A stretch of DNA of 64,000 bases from Armigeres subalbatus. Lineage: Eukaryota > Arthropoda > Insecta > Diptera > Culicidae. The notes beneath the pieces are model-generated. The model was not told the DNA's origin. It was given only the letters and a program-made list of their open reading frames with translations, and searched no databases. The translations under genes and the position numbers were made by a program. Positions 24,090-34,675 of this stretch are shown here, piece after piece. Numbering within the stretch: position 1 is the first letter of the stretch; every line of letters starts with the position of its first letter. The stretch lies in assembly GCF_024139115.2 (NCBI RefSeq), contig NW_026942904.1:1-64000 (forward strand), in the 5' to 3' direction.

Positions 24090-24899
24090 ATTGAAGGCTT
24101 CCGAGCCTTTTGAAAGGAGGCTTCCGAGCCTCTTAAAATGAGGCTTCCGAGCCTCTCTAAATGAGGCTTCCGAGCCTCTTAAAATGAAGCATCCGAGCCT
24201 CTTGAAAGGAGGCTTCCGAGCCTCTTGGAAGGAGGCTTCCGAGCCTCTTAAAAGGAGGCTTCCGAGCCTCTTGAAAGGAGGCTTCCGAGCCTCTTGAAAG
24301 GAGGCTTCCGAGCCTCTTGAAAGGAGGCTTCCGAGCCTCTTGAAAGGAGGCTTCCGAGCCTCTTGAAAGGAGGCTTTCGAGCCTCTTGAAAGGAGGCTTC
24401 CTGAGCCTCTTGAAAGGAGGCTTCTGAGCCTCTTGAAAGGAGGCTCTGAGCCTCTTGAAAGGAGGCTTCTGAGCCTCTTGAAAGGAGGCTTCTGAGCCTC
24501 TTGAAAGGAGGCTTCTGAGCCTCTTGAAAGGAGGCTTCTGAGCCTCTTGAAAGGAGGCTCTGAGCCTCTTGAAAGGAGGCTGAGCCTCTTGAAAGGAGGC
24601 TTCTGAGCCTCTTGAAAGGAGGCTTCTGAGCCTCTTGAAAGGAGGCTTCTGAGCCTCTTGAAAGGAGGCTTCTGAGCCTCTTGAAAGGAGGCTTCTGAGC
24701 CTCTTGAAAGGAGGCCCGAGCCTCTTGAAAGGAGGCTTCCGAGCCTCTTGAAAGGAGGCTTCCGAGCCTCTTGAAAGGAGGCTTCCGAGCCTCTCGAAAG
24801 AAGGCTTCCGAGCCTCTTGAAAGGAGGCTTCCGAGCCTCTTGAAAGGAGGCTTCCGAGCCTCTTGAAAGGAGGCTTCCGAGCCTCTTGAAAGGAGGCTT
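24090..24899. repeat. 23-bp minisatellite array 2
   Basis: About 35 units of the 23-bp repeat with core GAGGCTTCCGAGCCTC; a middle block carries TTCTGAG in place of TTCCGAG. Occasional units lack 2-5 bp. Outer units toward 24090 are more diverged than inner ones. The minus strand is open in more than one frame (289 and 220 codons), which reflects the repeat, not a protein. Confidence 0.95.
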
Positions 24900-24904
24900 C
24901 CCGA

Positions 24905-25560
24905 GCACAAATAAATAACTAATTGATAACAAATTCTGTTATCCGGTTATCGGACATATTGATAACTGAACTTGTTATCATTTTGGCTGACTTAACAGCC
25001 AACATAACAAAAATGATACCAGAATTTTATTCGTGAAATAACTACATGAAAACAAATTAAGTTATCACTGATACCAAATTGATAACACATTTTGTTATAC
25101 ATGTTATTTACTCAAATAACTAATTTAGTTATTATTTAGTTATCAGCCATCACTGTTTTATCGACCAAAATAGTTGAATCTTCTTTGCCGACTTCGTTAC
25201 GCATTGAAAAAATGTTGCCATTCACTGGGATTCGAACTCGAATCGAGTGATTGCACGGCGTCGTCTCTAGGCACTCACCCAATTACGCTTTCTTGAGGAG
25301 CAGAAGAGAAGAGCAATACGCTTTCTACAATCTTGCATTTACTGAAAACTATTTATAATCAAATCATGGTGCCATATAACCATTTTATGTAAATAACAGT
25401 CAGATGTACAGAGTTGAGAGCAGAATAACTTATTAATAACAAACTTTATTATCCAGTTATATTGATAACTAGAATTGTTATCATTTTGGTTGAATTACCA
25501 GTCAACATAACAAAAATGATAACCGAATTTAATTCAAAATAGCGAACCAGCAATCAATTA
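24905..25560 (+). repeat. GATAAC-rich subterminal repeat with direct duplication
   Basis: The stretch from about 24925 (TTCTGTTATCCGGTTAT to CATAACAAAAATGAT) is repeated in direct orientation from about 25440 with about 80 percent similarity. A unique ~400-bp piece lies between. Confidence 0.6.
25215..25292 (-). pseudogene. tRNA-like segment
   Basis: On the minus strand GAGTTCGAATCCCAGTG is a good B box. Upstream TGGGTGAGTGCCTAGAG resembles a D-arm with an extended variable region. No clean cloverleaf with a paired acceptor stem is evident. It is a tRNA pseudogene or the head of a SINE. Confidence 0.4.
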
Positions 25561-26173
25561 GAATAAACACGGTTTATCGTACTTTTATTGATTTTTTCCA
25601 GTATAATAGGCTTTTAAATAATAGGCTAAATAATAGGCTTAGGTTAGTTTCTCTCTCTAATTGTTAATCATTAGGTTACTAGCAGTGCCATGCTGTAGAT
25701 CGATTTCGGTTCTAGTTTTATTCTAACTAAACCACAACCTTGTAATTCGCAGTGAAACGTTTCATGTTTTCATATGCATATATAAACAGCAACACTGCTG
25801 ATCCCAGCAAGAATTAATCCGTGAAAAATTTTGCCATTTGGCGAATCCAGGGTCGGGGTCGACAGTTTTCGGGAGCTCCTAAATGTACGAAAAAGGTTGA
25901 TTTTGGTACATACGGTTATGTGAGGGCCCGGGGTCATGACTCAAAGCCCCCCCCCCCCTCTTCCTCAATCCGGCCATGAGTGAATCCTCTCGCTAGTCAA
26001 ATCAACCTCAAGTAGTTTTTATTTATATAAAGTCAAATCTATCAGTTCAGTCAATGTTCTATGACTTAATTCCTTCTGCAGATATGTTTTTATCGTTTCC
26101 GGCGGGTTTATATGATATTTGCTTGATTTGCGTGATTTTAAAATCACGAGTAAGGTTGAGTAAATTGTGGAAA
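25561..26173. other. unassigned sequence
   Basis: Contains a C-run at 25950-25962. No gene recognised. Confidence 0.3.
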
Positions 26174-26347
26174 ACAGCCCTGCCGTCCTGTTTAGTCACG
26201 CTTAGTCGACATCTAAGAAGCTTTCCCCTAAAGCAAAAATTTGTGTTGGTCTATTTTAGCTCATTAAAACTCATATTCGCCTATATGGGTCTCAGTATGA
26301 TAGTTACTATAAACTGTGTGTACAAAAAATAGTAAACCAATCGGTTT

Positions 26348-27619
26348 ACATGTTGTGCATCCGCGAGTACGGCTTCGCACTGTCGGCGCCCCCACGAGTC
26401 GCAGTTGAGCGCTGATAGGTACTGTCAACTCCCCCAAAGCTAACATGTTGTGCATCCGAGAGTACGGCTTCGCACTGCCGGCGCCCCCACGAGTCGCAGT
26501 TGAGCGCTGATAGGTACTGTCAACTCCCCCAAAGCTAACATGTTGTGCATCCGAGAGTACGGCTTCGCACTGCCGGCGCCCTCACGAGTCGCAGTTGAGC
26601 GCTGATAGTTACTATCAACTCCCCCAAAGCTAACATGTTGTGCATCCGCGAGTACGGCTTCGCACTGTCGGCGCCCCCACGAGTCGCAGTTGAGCGCTGA
26701 TAGGTACTATCAACTCCCCCAAAGCTAACATGTTGTGCATCCGAGAGTACGGCTTCGCACTGCCGGCGCCCCCACGAGTCGCAGTTGAGCGCTGATAGGT
26801 ACTGTCAACTCCCCCAAAGCTAACATGTTGTGCATCCGAGAGTACGGCTTCGCACTGCCGGCGCCCTCACGAGTCGCAGTTGAGCGCTGATAGTTACTAT
26901 CAACTCCCCAAAGCTAACATGTTGTGCATCCGCGAGTACGGCTTCGCACCGTCGGCGCCCCCACGAGTCGCAGTTGAGCGCTGATAGGTACCGTCAACTC
27001 CCCAAAGCTAACATGCTGTCCATCCGTGATTACGGCTTCGCACTGTCGGCGCCCCCACGAGTCGCAGTTGAGCGCTGATAGGTACTATCAACTCCCCGAA
27101 AGCTAACATGTTGTGCATCCGAGAGTACGGCTTCGCACTGCCGGCGCCCCCACGAGTCGCAGTTGAGCGCTGATAGATACCGTCAACTCCCCAAAGCTAA
27201 CATGTTGTGCATCCGAGAGTACGGCTTCGCACTGCCGGCGCCCTCACGAGTCGCAGTTGAGCGCTGATAGTTGCTCTCAACTGCCCCCAAGCTAACATCT
27301 GTTGCGTCCGCACGTACGGCTTCGCACCGCCGGCGCCCCCACGAGTCGCAGTTGAGCGCTGATAGGTACCGTCAACTCCCCAAAGCTAACATGTTGTGCA
27401 TCCGAGAGTACGGCTTCGCACTGCCGGCGCCCCCACGAGTCGCAGTTGAGCGCTGATAGGTACTATCAACTCCCCCAAAGCTAACATGTTGTGCATCCGC
27501 GAGTACGGCTTCGCACTGCCGGCGCCCTCACAAGTCGCAGTTGAGCGCTGATAGTTACTATCAACTCCCCCAAAGCTAACATGTTGTGCATCCGAGAGTA
27601 CGGCTTCGCACTGCCGGCG
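26348..27619 (+). repeat. 95-bp satellite array A (13 units plus partial)
   Basis: Units start ACATGTTGTGCATCCG every 94-95 bp. Three main variants cycle: one with CCGCGAG and TGTCGGCG, one with CCGAGAG and TGCCGGCGCCCCCA, and one with CCGAGAG, GCGCCCTCA and GATAGTTACTATC. The first six units match array B. Units from about 26917 to 27390 carry single-base deletions and odd variants. The last unit breaks off after about 40 bp into CATATGGGTC. Confidence 0.95.
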
Positions 27620-27897
27620 CCCATATGGGTCTTGATTCTGCATTGAAAGTATTCTATTGTTCACCTAAAATCGCATACCAACATCCCCTGAAAACATATT
27701 TTATTTCGGGATACTTGGGTCATACAGCCCTGCCGTCCTGTTTAGTCACGCTTAGTCGACATCTAAGAAGCTTTCCCCTAAAGCAAAAATTTGTGTTGGT
27801 CTATTTTAGCTCATTAAAACTCATATTCGCCTATATGGGTCTCAGTATGATAGTTACTATAAACTGTGTGTACAAAAAATAGTAAACCAATCGGTTT

Positions 27898-29173
27898 ACA
27901 TGTTGTGCATCCGCGAGTACGGCTTCGCACTGTCGGCGCCCCCACGAGTCGCAGTTGAGCGCTGATAGGTACTGTCAACTCCCCCAAAGCTAACATGTTG
28001 TGCATCCGAGAGTACGGCTTCGCACTGCCGGCGCCCCCACGAGTCGCAGTTGAGCGCTGATAGGTACTGTCAACTCCCCCAAAGCTAACATGTTGTGCAT
28101 CCGAGAGTACGGCTTCGCACTGCCGGCGCCCTCACGAGTCGCAGTTGAGCGCTGATAGTTACTATCAACTCCCCCAAAGCTAACATGTTGTGCATCCGCG
28201 AGTACGGCTTCGCACTGTCGGCGCCCCCACGAGTCGCAGTTGAGCGCTGATAGGTACTATCAACTCCCCCAAAGCTAACATGTTGTGCATCCGAGAGTAC
28301 GGCTTCGCACTGCCGGCGCCCCCACGAGTCGCAGTTGAGCGCTGATAGGTACTGTCAACTCCCCCAAAGCTAACATGTTGTGCATCCGAGAGTACGGCTT
28401 CGCACTGCCGGCGCCCTCACGAGTCGCAGTTGAGCGCTGATAGTTACTATCAACTCCCCCAAAGCTAACATGTTGTGCATCCGCGAGTACGGCTTCGCAC
28501 TGTCGGCGCCCCCACGAGTCGCAGTTGAGCGCTGATAGGTACTGTCAACTCCCCCAAAGCTAACATGTTGTGCATCCGCGAGTACGGCTTCGCACTGTCG
28601 GCGCCCCCACGAGTCGCAGTTGAGCGCTGATAGGTACTATCAACTCCCCCAAAGCTAACATGTTGTGCATCCGAGAGTACGGCTTCGCACTGCCGGCGCC
28701 CCCACGAGTCGCAGTTGAGCGCTGATAGGTACTGTCAACTCCCCCAAAGCTAACATGTTGTGCATCCGAGAGTACGGCTTCGCACTGCCGGCGCCCTCAC
28801 GAGTCGCAGTTGAGCGCTGATAGTTACTATCAACTCCCCCAAAGCTAACATGTTGTGCATCCGCGAGTACGGCTTCGCACTGTCGGCGCCCCCACGAGTC
28901 GCAGTTGAGCGCTGATAGGTACTGTCAACTCCCCCAAAGCTAACATGTTGTGCATCCGAGAGTACGGCTTCGCACTGCCGGCGCCCCCACGAGTCGCAGT
29001 TGAGCGCTGATAGGTACTATCAACTCCCCCAAAGCTAACATGTTGTGCATCCGCGAGTACGGCTTCGCACTGCCGGCGCCCTCACAAGTCGCAGTTGAGC
29101 GCTGATAGTTACTATCAACTCCCCCAAAGCTAACATGTTGTGCATCCGAGAGTACGGCTTCGCACTGCCGGCG
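27898..29173 (+). repeat. 95-bp satellite array B (13 units plus partial)
   Basis: Regular 95-bp units run from 27898 to the truncated unit at 29133. The variants follow a mostly a-b-c order, giving a 285-bp higher-order repeat, with one extra a-type unit at about 28563. Each unit contains the palindromic phrase GATAGTTACTATC or its variant and a GCCGGCGCC core. Recurrent minus-strand frames of 62-92 codons are repeat artefacts, because 95 is not a multiple of three. Confidence 0.95.
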
Positions 29174-29469
29174 CCCATATGGGTCTTGATTCTGCATTGA
29201 AAGTATTCTATTGTTCACCTAAAATCGCATACCAACATCCCCTGAAAACATATTTTATTTCAGGATACTTGGGGTCATACAGCCCTGCCGTCCTGTTTAG
29301 TCACGCTTAGTCGACATCTAAGAAGCTTTCCCCTAAAGCAAAAATTTGTGTTGGTCTATTTTAGCTCATTAAAACTCATATTCGCCTATATGGGTCTCAG
29401 TATGATAGTTACTATAAACTGTGTGTACAAAAAATAGTAAACCAATCGGTTTTAAATGTCCCACCCCCT

Positions 29470-29575
29470 TCCCCCTCCCATGGCTGTCTCTTGGATTCGA
29501 ACCAAGAGCACCAACAAAACCGCCAGAATGATGCGTGTACGCTATCCACTCGTTCACGGTTACTGCGTAAATTAT
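29470..29575 (-). pseudogene. tRNA-like segment (possible SINE head)
   Basis: The minus strand reads TGAACGAGTGGATAGCGTAC (A-box-like) and then CTTGGTTCGAATCCAAG (good B box with paired T stem). The long middle part would suit a Ser or Leu type with a variable arm. It starts directly after the partial third macro-repeat module. Confidence 0.45.
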
Positions 29576-29877
29576 TGCTGTTATTAAATGATGCCTCTCT
29601 TGTCTGAAAAGTCAAGAAATCGGTGAGCACTACTTCTCCGCTCTCCACCCTCATTCGTGCATGCTAATTGTTTCGGGAAGTGAACCATGGTTTAAAGAGA
29701 GCAAGTTCGCGCAAAACGATGTTGCAGTTCACAGCTCGTCACTCACGCGATGCAAAGTTTATAGTAAGAGCTTGTATGTACAAGCTATTTTTCTGTTCCA
29801 AAAATATAAAAATGAGTTTGCTTTCCTTTGAGGCAATATAACTCCCGAACGGATGGGCTTCTCACGTATCGGTTCGG

Positions 29878-29984
29878 ATTGGCGATTTGGCGTTGCAAGA
29901 GAAAGAAGAAGCAGAATGTCGCGCATTCGAAAAATAAGCACGACATTCGGCTTCTTCTTTTTCTTGCAACGCCAAATCGCCAAT
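29878..29984. repeat. 47-bp-stem hairpin
   Basis: ATTGGCGATTTGGCGTTGCA begins the left arm, and the right arm inverts it through ATCGCCAAT at 29984. The arms match over 47 positions with three mismatches, one a G-U wobble in plus-strand RNA, around a loop of about 13 bases (ATTCGAAAAATAA). The size resembles a microRNA precursor or a tiny foldback element. Nothing indicates transcription. Confidence 0.85.
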
Positions 29985-30029
29985 TGAGATCTGCTGTGTT
30001 TATATCTTTGAAAAGACGGCCTGGAAAGC

Positions 30030-30230
30030 CACATAAGCTTGCGCCCACATAAGTCTCAGTTGGACACTGATGGTTACTATCAACTCCCCCAGAGCCAACA
30101 TTTTGCGCTCCCGCAGGTGCGGACTCGCACTGCTTGCGCCAACATAAGTCTCAGTTGGGCACTGATGGTTACTATCAACTGCCCCAGAGCCAACATTTTG
30201 CGCCCCTGCAGGTGCAGATTTGCTATATCA
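30030..30230 (+). repeat. two diverged copies of the 95-bp unit
   Basis: About 30040-30130 and 30137-30225 share with the main arrays the order GTCTCAGTTG, ACTGATGGTTACTATCAACT, CCCCAGAGCCAACAT, TTGCGC and CGCACTG. Spacing is about 97 bp. They look like older relatives of the satellite, just downstream of the tandem block. Confidence 0.7.
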
Positions 30231-31224
30231 GCGCTCAAACGGGTCTGCCTAAACTTTCGTTTAGTGGATTTAACTGATTGCAAATCATACCGAATATCCT
30301 TTAACTCCATAACTGGAAGCATCTGAATTCTGTTTTAAGAAACAATGTTCGAATTTTTGGAATCAAAAATGTAATCTTGTAGTTTATAATCTATATTGTA
30401 CTGAAACAATTAATGTAGCTTTTTTGTTGTTTTAAATTGTAAAACTATGAGTCGCCGAATGTAGCAATTCAAAAGGATAAACCATACGTCACTGGAAATA
30501 AACAAATAAATAAAATGAATAAATAAACAAATAACTGAGGATATGATACATCAAATATACGTATGAATTGAAATGAAATGATTTCCGTTTTCCTTGTGCG
30601 AGCAAAATAATACAAGTCAGTCAAAAAGCCGCTTGGTACGGTTTGGCAGAACCCCGACCAAATGTGACAATGTGAATGTGAAAATTACACGGTGGACAAT
30701 TTTAAGCGTGAAAATGTTTCGAAAACTGTTTAAGTATTTTTAGTCTACTGAGCTCCATTGCGTACAAAGGTTATTGGAAAGCCGAAGACACAAAGCAACA
30801 CATCAATAGGATCAGAAGCATTATTCGGAAATGGCAGCTGTCCAGTGGTCATGTGATACTTGCAAGATTAAACCACCACCGTCGGTGATTAAACTACGCT
30901 GCCATGGACCATATGCTATTATTCATTAATCTGAGTTTGAAGACTAAGGTCAACTCTACATATAACGTATATGAGATTGAAATGTACTTCGTTGTAATTT
31001 TATTCCCAAGCCATTCTTTCCATTCCCGCTATTTATTGGCCACCAGTTACCTTAAATACAAAAACAGCTTCTTATCATGTAGTGTATAGTCACTTCACAT
31101 TTACATTAGGGAGATTTTGAGTCACCCTTTCTGAAGTTTCATACATCTGGGGAGATATAATATTTTTTTTAATGATAATTGTTTCGTATAAAAAATAACT
31201 GATTGGATGGAAACATAAGAGAAT
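30231..31224. other. unassigned sequence
   Basis: A (AAATAAA)-like stretch lies at 30495-30535. No gene recognised. Confidence 0.3.
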
Positions 31225-31292
31225 TTCAACCGTCTAAGACGAATTAAGTACTCTCCATTTAATTCCACTAGTTAATTTTCGTTATCTTTGCA

Positions 31293-31330
31293 GATACGTA
31301 TTTCGACCACAACTGTGTGGTCGTCTTCAG
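31293..31330 (-). ncRNA. hammerhead-ribozyme-like motif (minus-strand copy)
   Basis: On the minus strand the order is CTGAAGA (conserved CUGANGA box), an 8-bp stem II (CGACCACA with TTGTGGTCG), GAAA, the self-complementary TACGTA as a minimal stem III, then ATC, which fits the NUH cleavage triplet. This layout, with a tiny stem III that would favour dimers, is known from Penelope-like elements and retrozymes. Stem I pairing is weak (perhaps 2-3 bp). The inverse copy on the plus strand, 31368-31402, keeps the core with stem II shortened to 4 bp. No Penelope coding sequence was recognised nearby. Confidence 0.5.
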
Positions 31331-31367
31331 TGTCTCGTACTTGACTCGACTTTACAAGTACGAGACA

Positions 31368-31402
31368 CTGAAGACGACACAGTTGTGGTCGAAATACGTA
31401 TC
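31368..31402 (+). ncRNA. hammerhead-ribozyme-like motif (plus-strand copy)
   Basis: CTGAAGA at 31368, CGAC paired with GTCG, GAAA at 31391-31394, TACGTA, then TC. It differs from the minus-strand copy by loss of three bases in stem II. With its partner it makes a head-to-head pair. Confidence 0.45.
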
Positions 31403-31470
31403 TGCAAAGATAACGAAAATTAACTAGTGGAATTAAATGGAGAGTACTTAATTCGTCTTAGACGGTTGAA

Positions 31471-33289
31471 TACATTCCACTAAAAGAGCGTTATATATTT
31501 TTCTGATAAGAGAATTTATTTTTTCATAATTCCTTTTGATTCTAATTTTTTATCATATTTTCTACTATTTTAGGTAACTCAAAAACTGCCGATAATTGAA
31601 CGCTCATGAACGCTATTACTTAGGTGACCGTCAGAGTAAAAGCGACGTGCGATAATTACAATAATATTATCAATGATCTGTCAAATTGTCAATGCATTCA
31701 GAAAATACAAATAGGTAGATGTCGATTGATGAAAAAGTGTATCCCCTAAAGTGCTACTTTGATTTCTCAAATGTGGTTTCCTTATTACATTTTAGATACA
31801 CGAGAAAGGTACCATCTCCGCAGGTTTTTATTTTTCTAATAAAGGATAATTTATTCGCTATACAAATACCTTGGTGAGCATGCATATAACGTATATCGTG
31901 TAAAATAATCTAAGAATCTAAATAAAAATCATAAAATCAATGTTGAATGTATTACGACAGTAATATTATAAACATAACTCACGATAACTAAACGCCAATC
32001 AGCGGTACCGTGCCACTGCAGTCCTAGAATTCCAACGATGCCGCCATGCTGCCACACCACCGACAAATGATCATCTGAGACGAATTGATGGATCAAGCGG
32101 TAGTCAGCTAGACAAAATAGAAAATTTCCACTTTTAAGCACTTTGCAATACTCTCGACAATCACTTGCTCGTATTAACACGCTGATTCTTTCGAACTCTG
32201 GGAGAAATTCTTTTGATCAAACTGGCGTGCGAAGCGATAGCACGTTTCTATACACTAATCAGGGACCATATTCTTTGCCAAATAAAGCAGAAATTACTCT
32301 TATGCACTTCTTCTTCTTCATCTTCTTCATCGAACTGAGGTGCCAAGCGATAGCACATTTCTGGTGAGCACTTTTTAGCTATTCGGAACTTTCTTTATCG
32401 AAATTGTGTACACGTCGATTGCACGATTTTGCAAAACACATCAGTAATATCTTCGGCATTATTCGGAGCTAGTGTGCCAACCACCAACAGACTTTTGGTT
32501 ATCGATCTGCTTCATTATTAATACATTCATCACGTTAGTCCTGAATAATGAAACGTGCAAATTTACTCATATAAGTAAAATCAAAATCAGCTAAACAAAA
32601 CATTGATAACTCTTTCACATTCCGCGACACTACCGAACGAATCTGCCTCTAAATTGATGCCAACCCGGAAATCATATTTCTGTTGCGCGAAACCGAAATT
32701 ACTCTCCCACACTTCCGTTTTTCTTGATCGAACTGGATCGAAAAACAACTCTTCCTACTTTTCAAACAGACGAATATAAATTTAAGTCGTGTACCTACAT
32801 CGCTCAAATGCGTGTCAAGCACGAAATCAAGACAAAATTTGCAAAACGACTTATCTGCTTTTGTAAACATAGACCCCATTTCGCGGTCCTTAGCCTCTTA
32901 CCCAGCAACTCCTATCCCTACTGCCTCGTAGCGCTGGCCGGGATACAAGCAACCTTAGGGAAGACCGGATAACCAACCCCGGTGGGAACTATGGTCGTAT
33001 GCTGACAAGGAAGGGGTGATTTGCGGAGGTGCAAATCTGATCGAGCGTCTGTTCCCCATAATAGGGGTGGCTGATCATCGTCCTAGTGCCAGCGAGGGAC
33101 TTTAAGCAAAACTGTGCACACCATACTGCATCGTGTCAGCATTGAGAAGGAAGCGATGTAGGTAGCGCAACCCTGGTAAGGTAGCCTACCGAAGATTCTA
33201 CAGTTACAAAGAAAGGCAAAAGTAGAGCAAACGGATTGATTCAACGGCAACATATCCGTCAACGAATAAAGGACAACGATTAGAAAGTC
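31471..33289. other. unassigned sequence, with a likely LINE 5' leader at its end
   Basis: About 32180-32375 has a loose direct repeat (GTGCGAAGCGATAGCACGTTTCT and GTGCCAAGCGATAGCACATTTCT). From about 32880 the GC content rises and runs into the LINE remnant, consistent with that element's 5' untranslated region. Confidence 0.35.
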
Positions 33290-34320
33290 GGATCTTGGAA
33301 CGTGAGAACTTTGAATGAACCCGCACATGTTGAGCTCCAGGCTAGTGAGCTGCAGAAGATCGGCGTGAGGGTGACAGCAGTTCAGGAAATACGGTGGCCC
33401 AGACCTAGAGAACGTGAATTCCAGGCGGTGAATTCCATAGCTAACACTGCATTCAAGTACCACATCTACTATTATAGCGGCGGTGACAGAGCAGAACGTG
33501 GAGTTGGCTTCATGGTGCTCGGGAAGCAGATGAAGCGTGTTATCCGGTGGTAGCCGATAATTGACCACATTTGCGTGTTGAGAATGAAGGGCAAATTCTT
33601 CAACTATAGCCTATTCAGCATCTATCCCCCAACGAATGATGAGCCTCATGACGTAAAGGATGGCAATCAGCACTACCTTCTTCGCACGTAAGAATGTCTG
33701 CAAACGCACATAGATAGACCACGTGCTAATCGACGGACGACATTTCTCGGAAGTTATGGATGTTAGGTCCTTTAGAGGCCCGAAAATTGACACGGATTAC
33801 TACCTTGTAGTTTCAAAAATTCGGGTGCGACTTTCCAGCTTCACGAATTCACAAAATAACAGAACAATGCGTTTCAATATCCAACGCTTGTCAGTTGAAG
33901 GAGATGCTGAACAAAATCATCAGAAGCTGGAAGAGCGGTTAGGAAATGCCACTGGATCTGGCGACGTTAACAGATTGTGGGACGAAATGGTTGGCTTGAT
34001 GAGGAGTGCTGGCGAGTGACGGACGAGAAAAATGCTGCTAGGAGTCGAATGCTAGTGGCTCGTACCCGTTCCAACAGAAAATTTGCAGAAAAAAACAGGG
34101 AATTTGTTGACAGACTAGACTATGGAAGGTGGAAGGTCAAGCTGTGGAACCATCAACGCTGGACGAGGTAAAGAAGGCTCACCCTTCTGAGCTCGGCGTA
34201 TAAAATTCTGTCGCGTATGCTGTTTAACAGACTGAGACCGCTTGAGGAGTGCTTCGTCGGCGAATACCAGGCAGGTTTTCGTGAGGGCCGATCAATGAGC
34301 GAAAACAATATTCAACAGAG
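33290..34320 (+). pseudogene. RTE-type LINE remnant (endonuclease to RT start)
   Basis: Plus-strand frames read an apurinic-type endonuclease start (WNVRTLNEPAHVELQASEL, then VTAVQEIRW, and YYYSGGDRAERGVGFMVLG), then SIYPPTNDEPHDVKD, a linker (WLDEECWRVTDEKNAARSRM) and the beginning of a reverse transcriptase (RMLFNRLRPLEECFVGEYQA, FREGRSM). These are characteristic of RTE-clade LINEs. The reading frame is broken several times by stops and shifts, the endonuclease is incomplete, and the RT stops after the first motif near 34310, where an unrelated repeat begins. Non-functional. Confidence 0.8.
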
Positions 34321-34424
34321 AACTGCACGCGGTGGAAGTGGACCTGGGGACTGGAGGAACCCCCCCAAGACCGATGATTATAGAGCTCTACAAAACGCCA
34401 GGCATATGTGTATCGACGCTTTGC

Positions 34425-34675
34425 CCTCTGTCGAATTAAACTTGTTACGAGAAAATCGGTTAAAGAATACTATATGAAAAGTTGTCTAATGTTTTTTTTA
34501 GCTTTTGTGCACACACATACACACATACGTACACACGAACAGACAGACATTTGCTCAGCTCGTCGAGTTGAGTCGATTGGTATATAACACTATGGGTCTT
34601 CGAGGCTTCTATGAAAATATCGTTTTCGGAGTGGAATGATAGCCTTTCGGTACAACTTTGTTGTACGAGAAAGGC
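34425..34675 (+). mobile_element. 3' end of the TGCCTTTCTCGT-family element
   Basis: It matches the right part of 13305-15366: a GAAAATCGGTTAAAGAAT stretch, CA repeats, GTCGAGTTGAGTCGATTGG, TATATAACACTATGGGTC and a terminal ACGAGAAAGGCA. Confidence 0.7.

Larger units (their letters stand above)
26174..29453 (+). repeat. ~1.55-kb macro-repeat, two copies plus partial third
   Basis: A 174-bp module beginning ACAGCCCTGCCGTCCTG occurs at 26174, 27724 and 29279. In the first two it is followed by a 95-bp repeat array and then a ~105-bp segment beginning CATATGGGTCTTGATTC. Copy 1 is 26174-27723, copy 2 is 27724-29278, and copy 3 stops after the module at about 29453. The copies are nearly identical outside the middle of the arrays, indicating recent tandem duplication. 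Confidence 0.9.
31225..31470. repeat. 116-bp near-perfect palindrome
   Basis: 31225-31343 and 31355-31470 are inverse copies that differ only by a 3-base indel, around the 11-base loop ACTCGACTTTA. Such fidelity means the inverted duplication is recent or is kept identical by conversion. The arms contain a hammerhead-ribozyme-like core, annotated separately. Confidence 0.95.

Noticed and set aside
24063..24932. 289- and 220-codon minus-strand frames
   Set aside because: Direct translation of the 23-bp minisatellite. The period rotates through frames, so no frame is privileged.
25215..25292. Functional tRNA gene
   Set aside because: The B box is good, but a paired acceptor stem and a convincing anticodon arm were not found. 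Same reasoning applies to the segments at 29470 and 50105.
26348..29173. CRISPR-like array of regular repeats
   Set aside because: Units are contiguous 95-bp repeats without unique spacers, in a eukaryotic sequence.
26264..29218. Repeated 63-92-codon minus-strand frames, suggesting a gene family
   Set aside because: They are copies of the 95-bp satellite read in shifting frames.
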